From assembly GCA_030667645.1 (NCBI GenBank), contig DAOUVM010000090.1, positions 1 through 8,338 on the forward strand: a stretch of 8,338 nucleotides of DNA. Reading direction: 5' to 3'. The position numbers and the translations under genes were made by a program. Source of the DNA: Ardenticatenales bacterium. Lineage in GTDB: Bacteria; Chloroflexota; Anaerolineae; Promineifilales; UBA4811. This document shows, piece after piece, positions 1 to 6,612 of this stretch (position 1 is the stretch's first letter; the number at the start of each line of letters is the position of its first letter). The notes under the pieces were generated by a model. The model was given only the letters and a program-made list of their open reading frames with translations, did not search any database and had not been told where the DNA came from.

Positions 1-1006
1 CGGCGGGTTGCACGGCGTAGGCCTGCGGCATGCCCTACGCAATGGAGCGTCGCTGGCTCGAGGCTGGCTGCAGGCGCGCCGTCATGTGAGACGGTTTCGT
101 CCTGATGTGGTGCTGCTCACCGGCGGTTATGTCAATGGGCCGGTCGCGTTGGCTGCCGGCGAACGCCGGGTGCCAATAGTCATCTTTCTGCCGGATATTG
201 AGCCTGGCTTGGCCATCAAGTGGCTCGGGCGACTGGCGAGCCGCATTGCATGCACAGCGGAAGCGTCAAAGGCCTACCTTCCCAGCGGCAAAGCGGTTGT
301 GACTGGCTATCCAGTCCGGCCAGATTTGGTGCCGGAAGCGAGTCCGGCAGAGGCGCGGGCAGCCCTGAAACTTGACCCAAAGAGACCGACGATCCTTGTT
401 TTTGGCGGGAGCCGCGGAGCGCGAACGGTCAACTATGCTCTGATGGAGATATTGCCGCAGTTACTGGCGGACTATCAGGTGATTCATATCAGCGGTCATC
501 TGGATTGGGATGCGGTTGTGGAGCGGGCGGGCGAACTACCGGCGGAATTGCGCGAGCGGTACTGTCGATTTCCATATCTCCATGCCACCTCGCCTGACAA
601 AGAGGGTCCGGTGACCATGGGCTTGGCGTTGCGGGCCGCCGACCTGGTCGTTTCCCGCGCGGGAGCCGCCATTCTGGGCGAGTTCCCCGCGTTCGGGGTG
701 CCGTCCGTCTTGGTTCCTTACCCGCACGCATGGCGGTATCAGAAGGTCAATGCTGACTATATGGCAGAGGCGGGTGCAGCCGTACGGTTGAACGATCAGG
801 ATCTGTCTGTAGAGTTGTTGCCCACCATCAGCCGGCTGATGGCCGACGCCACCAAGTTGGATCAGATGCGGACCGCTGCCCGCGCTCTGGATCGACCAAG
901 GGCAGCCCGGCGAGTGGCGGACTTGTTGGTGGACCTGTCACGATCAGAGGCCCGGAGGGATTCAGTACAGCCAGGGCCAAGTGCGCTAGGGAGGAGTAGC
1001 CGTTGA
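1..1006 (+). CDS. murG: MurG, undecaprenyl-PP-MurNAc-pentapeptide GlcNAc transferase (5'-truncated by window edge)
   Basis: MurG transfers GlcNAc from UDP-GlcNAc to lipid I on the inner face of the cytoplasmic membrane, giving lipid II. The reading frame is open from base 2, so the gene enters from upstream; about 334 residues are visible and the N-terminal Gly-rich loop (roughly 60-70 residues) is missing. Seen in order: PDVVLLTGGY (nt 101-130), VVTGYPVRP (nt 296-322), the second Gly-rich loop GGSRGA (nt 404-421), and the GT-B donor-site segment SRAGAAILGEF (nt 653-685) followed by PYPHAWRYQKVNA, with the Glu and Gln expected for UDP-GlcNAc contacts. Two oddities: LPDIEPG (nt 188-208) stands where many MurGs have HEQN..PG, and there is an extra segment HATSPDKEGPVTMG before the donor site. 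The stop overlaps the TTG start of the next gene. Family assignment is firm. Confidence 0.95.
   Translation, partial: GGLHGVGLRHALRNGASLARGWLQARRHVRRFRPDVVLLTGGYVNGPVALAAGERRVPIVIFLPDIEPGLAIKWLGRLASRIACTAEASKAYLPSGKAVVTGYPVRPDLVPEASPAEARAALKLDPKRPTILVFGGSRGARTVNYALMEILPQLLADYQVIHISGHLDWDAVVERAGELPAELRERYCRFPYLHATSPDKEGPVTMGLALRAADLVVSRAGAAILGEFPAFGVPSVLVPYPHAWRYQKVNADYMAEAGAAVRLNDQDLSVELLPTISRLMADATKLDQMRTAARALDRPRAARRVADLLVDLSRSEARRDSVQPGPSALGRSSR
988..996 (+). promoter_or_regulatory. Strong Shine-Dalgarno site for the cvpA-like gene
   Basis: AGGGAGGAG lies 6 bases before a TTG codon at 1003, inside the last codons of murG. It is the best ribosome binding site in the first half of the window and decides the TTG as the start of the next gene, despite the weak codon and the overlap with the murG stop. 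Confidence 0.75.
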
Positions 1007-1590
1007 TCTCGTTTCCTGCCTTGTTCTGGGTCATCGTTGTCTCGTTCGGTGTCATCGGCATGATGCGCGGATGGACCAAGGAAGTCATTGTCACCGCTGG
1101 CCTGGTGCTTTCTCTCTTTACCCAACTGTGGTTCGGCGATTTTCTGATAGACCTCTTTCGCCCGGACGGCAGCACGTCAGAGGAGTTGATGAGGAGCCAG
1201 TTCACGATCCGCTCCGCGGCTCATGTCCTGTTTGCGTTTTTCGCCTACCAGGGGCCGGCGCTGGCACGCCAGGTCTCGGGCGGTCGTTTCGGCGAAAAGG
1301 CGCGGAGCAATATCCAGGAATCGCTGCTGGGCTTTGTGGTCGGAATCATCAACGGCTATCTGCTGGCCGGTGCGGTCTGGTCATTTCTGGAGTTTGATAT
1401 TGCGAAAAAGGTGGTGACGCAATACCCGATGGAGTGGAGTTATCCATTTCCAGTCGAGATAATCTCACGGCCGGGGATAGGAAGCACAGCGTTTGAGATG
1501 GTATCCAACATGCCCCTCCCGTTGTTGCAGGGCTGGCTACCGTTGCTGGTTATCGTGCTGTTTCTCTTTGTAATCATAGCGATGATTTGA
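1003..1590 (+). CDS. CvpA-like integral membrane protein embedded in the dcw cluster
   Basis: This is a 195-residue multi-spanning membrane protein. Hydrophobic segments appear at about residues 4-21, 28-45, 70-86, 107-129 and 177-195, the last ending at the C-terminus. The first segment followed by GMMRGWTKEVI, and the later GFVVGIINGYLLAG, resemble the CvpA (colicin V production) family, where a short Gly-rich turn and a basic residue follow helix 1. CvpA proteins are inner-membrane proteins linked to envelope homeostasis in enterobacteria; their biochemical function is unsettled. A long hydrophilic stretch (about 131-172) separates the last two segments. The start is TTG at 1003, supported by AGGGAGGAG 6 bases upstream and overlapping the murG stop (TTGA). 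The stop overlaps the murC start (TGATG). Sitting between murG and murC suggests a link to precursor synthesis or septal wall growth, but that is inference. The family call rests on motifs and topology only. Confidence 0.75.
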   Translation: MISFPALFWVIVVSFGVIGMMRGWTKEVIVTAGLVLSLFTQLWFGDFLIDLFRPDGSTSEELMRSQFTIRSAAHVLFAFFAYQGPALARQVSGGRFGEKARSNIQESLLGFVVGIINGYLLAGAVWSFLEFDIAKKVVTQYPMEWSYPFPVEIISRPGIGSTAFEMVSNMPLPLLQGWLPLLVIVLFLFVIIAMI

Positions 1591-3044
1591 TGTTGCGCCA
1601 AGGAATGCACATTCACCTGGTGGGCATCGGCGGATTCGGTCTTTCCGCCATTGCCCGGGTCCTGCTAGAGAAGGGGTATACCGTCTCTGGCTCTGACCAG
1701 AACGAATCGGCCCTGCTGGAGGCACTGGCGGCCGAGGGCGCGGTCGTCACTGTTGGGCACTCGGCCGCTGCCACAACCGGCGCAGACTTGATGCTCATTT
1801 CGTCAGCGATCCCGTCAGAGAACCCAGAGGTAGTGGCTGCTCGTGCGGCCGGCATTCCGGTGGTCAAACGGGCCGAGTTCCTGGGTGATCTGATGGACGA
1901 CCAAACGACTGTTGCGGTTGCCGGCACCCATGGGAAAACGACCACTACTGCCATGATGGCCTCGGTGCTGCTGGCGGCGGACCTTGATCCTAGTTTCATC
2001 ATTGGTGGCCTCCCGATAGGATTGGGGACGAATGCCCGGGCCGGCCGCGGTGAGATCTTTCTGATCGAGGCAGACGAGTACGACCGGATGTTCCTGGGGC
2101 TGCATCCCCAGGCGGCTGTGCTGACAACGGTGGAATACGAGCATCCAGACTGTTACCCCACCAAAGGAGACATGATGGATGCCTATCGGCAGTTCGTTGG
2201 CAGGATTCCGGCCGACGGATTGCTCGTGGCTTGCCTGGACGACCGGGGCGCAACAAGCTTGGGCCAATCGCGTGAGCGTGATGGCGGTCTGGTGCGCTGG
2301 TATGGTTCTGACCCACAGGCAAACTGGAGCTTCTCGCTCTGTGAGGAAAGAGATGGGAGCGACTTCACGGTGCTGAAGGATGGGACAAAGGTCGGGCCGG
2401 TCCACCTCCGCCTCCCCGGCCGGCACAATGCTCTCAATGCGCTGGCGGTCATCGCGCTGGCAGACTGGCTGGGAATTCCGCATGATACAACTGTGGCAGC
2501 GCTGGCCTGTTTCGAGGGAGTTGAACGCCGATTTGAGGTCAAGGGAGAGGCGAACGGAGTGATTGTCGTCGATGACTATGCTCACCATCCCACTGAGATT
2601 GCCGCCACGCTGGCCGCCGCGCGAGCTCACTACAGTGACCGGCGCATTTGGGCGGTTCTCCAACCGCACACCTTCAGCCGGACGCGGGCTTTGCTTGGTC
2701 GATTTGCATCCTCATTTGGTGATGCTGACGAGGTCATTGTGCTAGATATATACGCGGCCCGAGAGACGGATGACTTGAGTATTTCCTCAACTGACCTGGT
2801 GGATCGAATGGAGCACCCCAGTGCCCGCTACATCGGTGATCGACGTCAGGCCGCTGCCTACCTGGCGGAGCACCTGCAGCGAGGTGATCTGTTGCTCACA
2901 ATGGGTGCGGGCGATGGATACCGGGTGGGCGAATGGGTACTCGATCTCGTGCGAGCAAAGCGAAATGGGGCAAACCAGGCGTCCGTCGATGGCGCCGGGA
3001 GACACGGGCGCGCTCTGATGGAGAGGAATGGATCTGGTGACTGA
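1590..3044 (+). CDS. murC: MurC, UDP-N-acetylmuramate--L-alanine ligase
   Basis: MurC is a cytoplasmic Mur ligase that joins L-Ala to UDP-MurNAc using ATP, the first step of stem-peptide assembly. It is 484 residues, close to the usual 450-490. Seen: N-terminal UDP-binding loop GIGGFGLS (about 13-20), P-loop GTHGKTTTT (112-120), EADEYD (160-165), EYEHPDCY (182-189) with the conserved His 185, GRHNALNAL, FEGVERRFE (308-316), DDYAHHPTE (328-336), LQPHTFSRT and the C-terminal GAGDGYRVGE. The full-length match shows no frameshift. The tail after GAGDGY is some 40 residues and hydrophilic. The start is uncertain: ATG 1590 overlaps the previous stop (TGATG) with no clear ribosome site, which suits translational coupling; TTG 1587 and ATG 1605 are also in frame. 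EYEH replaces the more usual E-x-DH. Confidence 0.97.
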   Translation: MLRQGMHIHLVGIGGFGLSAIARVLLEKGYTVSGSDQNESALLEALAAEGAVVTVGHSAAATTGADLMLISSAIPSENPEVVAARAAGIPVVKRAEFLGDLMDDQTTVAVAGTHGKTTTTAMMASVLLAADLDPSFIIGGLPIGLGTNARAGRGEIFLIEADEYDRMFLGLHPQAAVLTTVEYEHPDCYPTKGDMMDAYRQFVGRIPADGLLVACLDDRGATSLGQSRERDGGLVRWYGSDPQANWSFSLCEERDGSDFTVLKDGTKVGPVHLRLPGRHNALNALAVIALADWLGIPHDTTVAALACFEGVERRFEVKGEANGVIVVDDYAHHPTEIAATLAAARAHYSDRRIWAVLQPHTFSRTRALLGRFASSFGDADEVIVLDIYAARETDDLSISSTDLVDRMEHPSARYIGDRRQAAAYLAEHLQRGDLLLTMGAGDGYRVGEWVLDLVRAKRNGANQASVDGAGRHGRALMERNGSGD

Positions 3045-3993
3045 TCGTCCGCGCACCTTGCTTGATGCGATTGTAGCTCGCTTTCGGGAATCGTTTGGCG
3101 ACGAATTCCTGCTGGATGAGCCACTCTCTCGTCATACCAGCTCCGGGCTGGGCGGTCCGGCCGATGTTTTTGTCACTGTTCGCTCTGTTGAGGGGTTGGT
3201 CGAAGCAGCCACCCTTGCGGCGCGACAGGCCATCCCCTTCTGGGTGTTGGGGGCCGGCTCGAATGTGCTTGTCTCTGATGCAGGCATACGTGGACTGGTG
3301 ATTCGAAATCGAGCGCAAGGGGTGACATTCCGGCACGATGGGCTGGGCGTAATAGCGCAGGCCGAGTCAGGAGCCAGCCTCTCGGCCCTGGTGCGACAAT
3401 GTGCCAGCCGGGGTCTGGCGGGTTTGGCCTGGGCAGCCGGGATACCCGGCACGGTGGGTGGTGCTGTCGTCGGCAACGCGGGCGCTCATGGCAGTGATGT
3501 GGCGAGTTCTCTCAGGATGGTTAGGATCCTGGACGCTGACTTTCAGGCCCGCGATTACGAGGCGGAGCAGATGGGATTCTGCTACCGTGATTCGGCGTTG
3601 AGGCAGGGCCACACCGGCCAGGGCCACAGTAGCCGGGTGGTGTTGGAAACCGAATTCCAGCTCAGGCCCGGATCGGCCGGTGAGGTGGAAGCGGAGGTGG
3701 CTCGAATCATGACAGATCGCAAACAGACCCAACCGGCCGGAGCCAGCATGGGCTGCATGTTCAAGAACCCGCCTGGCGACAGTGCCGGTCGACTGATGGA
3801 CCAGGCCGGACTTAAGAGCCTTCGGATTGGCGGAGTGCAGGTGTCGCCCATTCACGCCAATTTCTTTGTTGCCACAGAGGGTGCAACGGCCGAGGAAGTG
3901 AAAAAGCTAATGGCAGAATCTTGGTACCGGGTTCGGGATCACTGTGACGTCGAGTTGGAGCCAGAGGTCGAGTTGATAGGAGACTGGGATTGA
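3028..3993 (+). CDS. murB: MurB, UDP-N-acetylenolpyruvoylglucosamine reductase
   Basis: MurB is an FAD- and NADPH-dependent cytoplasmic enzyme that reduces the enolpyruvyl group of UDP-GlcNAc-enolpyruvate to give UDP-MurNAc. Its 321 residues and layout fit the shorter (type II) MurBs. Seen: HTSSGLGGPAD (36-46), FAD-binding LGAGSNVL (74-81) and IPGTVGGAVVGNAGAHG (139-155), the YRDS motif (186-189, Arg 187 catalytic by homology), GCMFKNP (242-248) and LEPEVELIG (310-318, Glu 313 catalytic by homology). The proton-donor position, Ser in characterised MurBs (GS-x-FK), is Cys 243 here (TGC at 3754-3756). The start is uncertain. ATG 3028 overlaps murC by 17 bases with GAGAGGA directly adjacent. The in-frame GTG at 3037 has that site 9 bases upstream and forms the coupled overlap GTGACTGA, so it may be the real start. 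Confidence 0.96.
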   Translation: MDLVTDRPRTLLDAIVARFRESFGDEFLLDEPLSRHTSSGLGGPADVFVTVRSVEGLVEAATLAARQAIPFWVLGAGSNVLVSDAGIRGLVIRNRAQGVTFRHDGLGVIAQAESGASLSALVRQCASRGLAGLAWAAGIPGTVGGAVVGNAGAHGSDVASSLRMVRILDADFQARDYEAEQMGFCYRDSALRQGHTGQGHSSRVVLETEFQLRPGSAGEVEAEVARIMTDRKQTQPAGASMGCMFKNPPGDSAGRLMDQAGLKSLRIGGVQVSPIHANFFVATEGATAEEVKKLMAESWYRVRDHCDVELEPEVELIGDWD

Positions 3994-4001
3994 TGATCCC
4001 T

Positions 4002-4024
4002 CGTTGCCGGATCTGGCACGTTTC
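4002..4024 (+). terminator. Weak hairpin plus short T-run after murB (possible pause or weak terminator)
   Basis: CGTTGCC (4002-4008) can pair with GGCACG (4015-4020) with one bulged T and a 6-base loop, and TTTC follows. It lies 9 bases past the murB stop, in the first gap after the overlapping murG-murB block. The stem is short and the T-run poor, so it is at most a partial terminator or pause site. Confidence 0.2.
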
Positions 4025-4054
4025 TAGCAACCTTTAGAGAGGCAGAGACACTGA

Positions 4055-4411
4055 ATGGATACTGCACAGACTATAGAGCAAGGCCGAAAGCAGCGGCCTC
4101 CAAGCCGGCAGGTGGAGCGACTGGCGTCCTACCTGGCCGGACCATGTGGCAATGAGATGGGCGATTGCTTTGTTCGCATACCGCTTTCCGGCGGCTCCGC
4201 GGTGACCGTCACGTTCGAGCGGCTCAGCGAGGACGTCAACAGCGGGATCCAGATCCCCGTTGAGGAGATAGCGTTCCGGCTGACCGAGATCGCGCACGAC
4301 CTTTATCAATGGAGCAGGATCACGGTTGGCGGGCGCGCTCAAAGATCTGGAGTGGAGCCGGCGCTCGCACCCAAGACTTACAAGGTGGCTGATGATCGCA
4401 GACCCTGGTAA
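4055..4411 (+). CDS. Conserved-looking small protein of unknown function between murB and ddl
   Basis: I do not recognise this 118-residue protein. No signal peptide or membrane segment is visible, so it is probably cytoplasmic. A basic N-terminus (EQGRKQRPPSRQ) leads into a likely helix (about 18-28), then a probable beta hairpin, DCFVRIPLSGGSAVTVTFERL (about 37-57), a helical stretch with VEEIAFRLTEIAHDLYQW (68-85), and a polar tail ending DDRRPW. Third codon positions, especially in codons 40-90, are mostly G or C like its neighbours, which supports real coding. It starts at the only Met, ATG 4055, with GAGAGG at 4037-4042, a somewhat long 12-base spacing. It is 61 bases after murB and about 125 bases before the preferred ddl start. 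A wall-related role is suggested only by location. An opposite-strand ORF over the same bases looks like a shadow. Confidence 0.6.
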   Translation: MDTAQTIEQGRKQRPPSRQVERLASYLAGPCGNEMGDCFVRIPLSGGSAVTVTFERLSEDVNSGIQIPVEEIAFRLTEIAHDLYQWSRITVGGRAQRSGVEPALAPKTYKVADDRRPW

Positions 4412-4460
4412 GAGTTGCAGACGCTCCGCGGTCGCATGTGACCTCGGCCTGGGCGTTGCT

Positions 4461-4489
4461 GGGCGCCGCTATACTCTCGCGCGGCGCCC
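4461..4489 (+). promoter_or_regulatory. Perfect 9-bp inverted repeat in the leader or N-terminal region of ddl
   Basis: GGGCGCCGC (4461-4469) is exactly repeated in reverse complement as GCGGCGCCC (4481-4489), leaving an 11-base loop TATACTCTCGC. The RNA stem would be nearly all G-C and very stable. There is no T-run after it, so it is not a standard intrinsic terminator. It lies 48 bases before the preferred ddl start at 4537. Possible roles are an attenuator-like element, an RNA stability or cleavage site, or an operator; the loop also contains a -10-like TATACT but no matching -35. If translation starts at GTG 4438 the repeat lies inside coding sequence. Confidence 0.45.
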
Positions 4490-4536
4490 GCAATCGCTTG
4501 ACCGAATGCTGTCACGTGAAAGACAAGGCCGCGAAC

Positions 4537-5724
4537 GTGAGTGAACTCACCTCAGCGTCGTGCAACTCGGTAGAACGACTCCCCAAAGACGTCGGCGGGG
4601 AGGGGCAACGAAAGATCCGAATCGGCCTTATCTTCGGCGGTCGTTCCGGTGAGCATGAGGTCTCGCTAATGTCAGCGCGATCAATCATGGGTGCCATTGA
4701 CAGGCACAAATATGAGGTGGTTCCGATTGGGATTACCAAAGAGGGACGGTGGATAGTCGGTGGAGTGCAGGCGTTGGAGAGCGGCAAGGGGCCGCTGAAA
4801 CCGGTTGCCTTGCTGGGTGACATGGTGATCGGCCATCGAATGTTGATGGAGATACGAGAGGAAGGAAACCGACGCCTCTCCTTGTCGGAGGTGGCAGAGT
4901 TGGATGTGATCCTCCCGATCCTGCACGGCCCGTACGGCGAAGATGGCACAATGCAAGGTCTGCTGGAAATGACCGGCATGGCGTATGCGGGCGCCGGGGT
5001 GGTAGGATCCGCGGTGGCAATGGACAAGGTCATATTCAAAAAAGTGATGCAGGCTGAAGGGCTGCCCATTTTGCCCTATCATTTGGTGCTGCGTTCAGAG
5101 TGGGTGCGAGACGCGCCCGCGGTGGTGGAACGGCTAGAGGCCGCGCTCAACTATCCGATTTTCACCAAACCGGCCAATCTGGGCTCCAGCGTAGGTATCT
5201 CCAAGTGCTGGAACCGATCTGACCTGGAGGCCGGATTGGCGGCCGCGGCGCGTTTTGACCGTCGTCTAGTGGCAGAGCAGGGTATCAAAGCGAGGGAAAT
5301 CGAGTGTGGCGTGTTGGGCAATGATGATCCCATCGCGTCTATCGCCGGCGAGATTGCTCCGAGCCGCGACTTTTACAGCTATCAAGCCAAGTACCTGGAC
5401 GAGGGGGATGATGCTTCTGATCTGCTCATTCCGGCTCCGATTTCCGACGAGCTGATGGCTCGGGTCCGAGCGTGGGCAGTGCAAGCCTGCAAGGCGATCG
5501 ACTGCGCTGGCATGGCACGAGTGGATTTCCTCCTGGAAAAAGAGACCGACATCCTCTATATCAACGAGATCAACACCATTCCGGGCTTTACCTCCATCAG
5601 CATGTACCCCAAACTATGGGAGGCAAGTGGGATACCGTATCCGGAACTGATTGACCGTCTGATCGAGTTGGCTCTGGAGCGCCGTGCTGACAGGGAGAGA
5701 ACTGAGATTTTCCATGATGGATGA
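4537..5724 (+). CDS. ddl: D-alanine--D-alanine ligase
   Basis: Ddl is a cytoplasmic ATP-grasp enzyme that makes the D-Ala-D-Ala dipeptide used by MurF. From GTG 4537 it is 395 residues. Seen: IFGGRSGEHEVSLMSA (32-47), HGPYGEDGTMQG (130-141), the ATP-binding segment PIFTKPANLGSSVGIS (207-222, Lys 211; Thr where Val is usual), REIECGVLGN, the omega-loop FYSYQAKYLDE (279-289) with the Lys-Tyr pair typical of D-Ala-D-Ala rather than D-Ala-D-Lac ligases, RVDF (328-331) and INEINTIPGFTSISMYP (342-358) with Mg-binding Glu and Asn. The start is uncertain. The family core begins near residue 26 (KIRIGLIFGG). GTG 4438 and GTG 4516 are also in frame; 4537 was chosen because it has a weak AAGG 8 bases upstream and gives the length closest to the family. 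Third-position GC stays high back to 4438, so a longer N-terminus is not excluded. ftsQ follows after 9 bases. Confidence 0.95.
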   Translation: MSELTSASCNSVERLPKDVGGEGQRKIRIGLIFGGRSGEHEVSLMSARSIMGAIDRHKYEVVPIGITKEGRWIVGGVQALESGKGPLKPVALLGDMVIGHRMLMEIREEGNRRLSLSEVAELDVILPILHGPYGEDGTMQGLLEMTGMAYAGAGVVGSAVAMDKVIFKKVMQAEGLPILPYHLVLRSEWVRDAPAVVERLEAALNYPIFTKPANLGSSVGISKCWNRSDLEAGLAAAARFDRRLVAEQGIKAREIECGVLGNDDPIASIAGEIAPSRDFYSYQAKYLDEGDDASDLLIPAPISDELMARVRAWAVQACKAIDCAGMARVDFLLEKETDILYINEINTIPGFTSISMYPKLWEASGIPYPELIDRLIELALERRADRERTEIFHDG

Positions 5725-5733
5725 GAAAGTGAG

Positions 5734-6612
5734 ATGAAGCGTCGCGCATCCAAACGTCGCCCGTCCCAAGCGCGGCGACGACGGAAGTTCAGGGTGACCG
5801 TCCCGGTAATCTGGGAATGGGCGCCTCAGGTTGCAGCACGGGCCAAGACGGAACGGCGGCCCCGCCAGCACGTCATCTCGTGGCGTGCGCGGTTCAGGTC
5901 GGCCTTGACCAAACTCTGGCACAGCCCGCGCTGGGTGAGCTTTTTGGTTCTGCTTGGTGTTGGGATACTGTTCTACCTGGCGGGCGTGGATACGGCATAC
6001 TCTGTCACCGACGTGAGGGTGGAGGGCGCTTCCACTATTGCCCATCAGACGGTGGTGGAGGCCAGCGGTCTGAAGGGAATGCACATGTTCTGGCTCAGCC
6101 CGGCGAGGGCGGCCGAGCGAGTGGCAGGGGTGCCCAACGTGCTGACAGCAACCGTGAAAATCGCGTTGCCCAACCAGGCGTACATCACGATCGCCGAGCG
6201 CACCCCGGTGATGGCCTGGGACCAGGCGGGCGAACGATTCTGGGTGGACGCTGACGGCCGGCTGATGCAGATGCGGCAGGAATCAGCCGATCGGCTTGTG
6301 ATCCTGTCTCAGGAACCAGACAAGCTGCAGATAGGGGGCCGGGTTCCACCGGAAGTGCTGGCCAGCGCGCTATTGCTCCGTCAGGAACGGCCGAACATCG
6401 AATCGCTCTATTATGACCTGAACAACGGGCTCAGTTATCAAGATGGCCGGCACTGGCGGGCATATTTCGGCGTCGGCCGGGACGTGGTCCAGAAACTCGC
6501 TGTCTATGAGGCCTTGGTGGCTGATCTCCAATCACGAGCTCTGCAGCCCAGGTACATCAGCGTGATCAACAAGGACAAACCGTACTATAGCCTGGCAGAA
6601 CCGGGCGAGTGA
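5734..6612 (+). CDS. ftsQ: FtsQ, bitopic divisome protein with POTRA domain
   Basis: FtsQ links cytoplasmic and extracytoplasmic parts of the divisome, with FtsB and FtsL as usual partners. It is 292 residues. A cytoplasmic tail of about 66 residues, very rich in Arg and Lys (KRRASKRRPSQARRRRKFR at 2-20), precedes one membrane span (about 67-84, SFLVLLGVGILFYLAG core). The POTRA domain follows at about 90-160, from YSVTDVRVEGAS through GMHMFWL and VPNVLTATVKIALPNQAYITIAERTPV split across adjacent strands, and then the FtsQ beta domain to about 285. Sequence conservation in FtsQ is low, so the call rests on architecture, the POTRA motifs and the ddl-ftsQ-ftsA order, which together are convincing. 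The ATG is 9 bases past the ddl stop, with only a poor purine-rich site (GAGAAAGTGAG). The tail is longer and more basic than the short cytoplasmic tail of E. coli FtsQ. Confidence 0.93.
   Translation: MKRRASKRRPSQARRRRKFRVTVPVIWEWAPQVAARAKTERRPRQHVISWRARFRSALTKLWHSPRWVSFLVLLGVGILFYLAGVDTAYSVTDVRVEGASTIAHQTVVEASGLKGMHMFWLSPARAAERVAGVPNVLTATVKIALPNQAYITIAERTPVMAWDQAGERFWVDADGRLMQMRQESADRLVILSQEPDKLQIGGRVPPEVLASALLLRQERPNIESLYYDLNNGLSYQDGRHWRAYFGVGRDVVQKLAVYEALVADLQSRALQPRYISVINKDKPYYSLAEPGE

Noticed and set aside
1815..2669. A 284-codon open frame on the - strand inside murC
   Set aside because: It lies wholly under a full-length, motif-complete murC and its translation has no recognisable domain; long antisense frames are common in GC-rich genes.
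3367..3855. A 162-codon open frame on the - strand inside murB
   Set aside because: It is a shadow of murB; the translation is low in recognisable motifs and rich in His, Arg and Pro as expected for antisense reading.
4034..4342. A 102-codon open frame on the - strand opposite the unknown gene
   Set aside because: All neighbours are on the + strand, no ribosome site was evident, and the + strand frame has the more neighbour-like third-position GC.
4470..4475. TATACT as a -10 box
   Set aside because: No TTGACA-like hexamer or extended -10 TG lies at the right distance, and the sequence falls in the loop of the hairpin; kept only as a remark there.
4461..4489. The inverted repeat as an intrinsic terminator
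   Set aside because: No T-run follows the stem, so it does not fit the standard model.
4498..4526. TTGACC as a -35 box for a ddl promoter
   Set aside because: At 16-18 bases downstream only AAGACA, AGACAA or GACAAG is found, none close to TATAAT.
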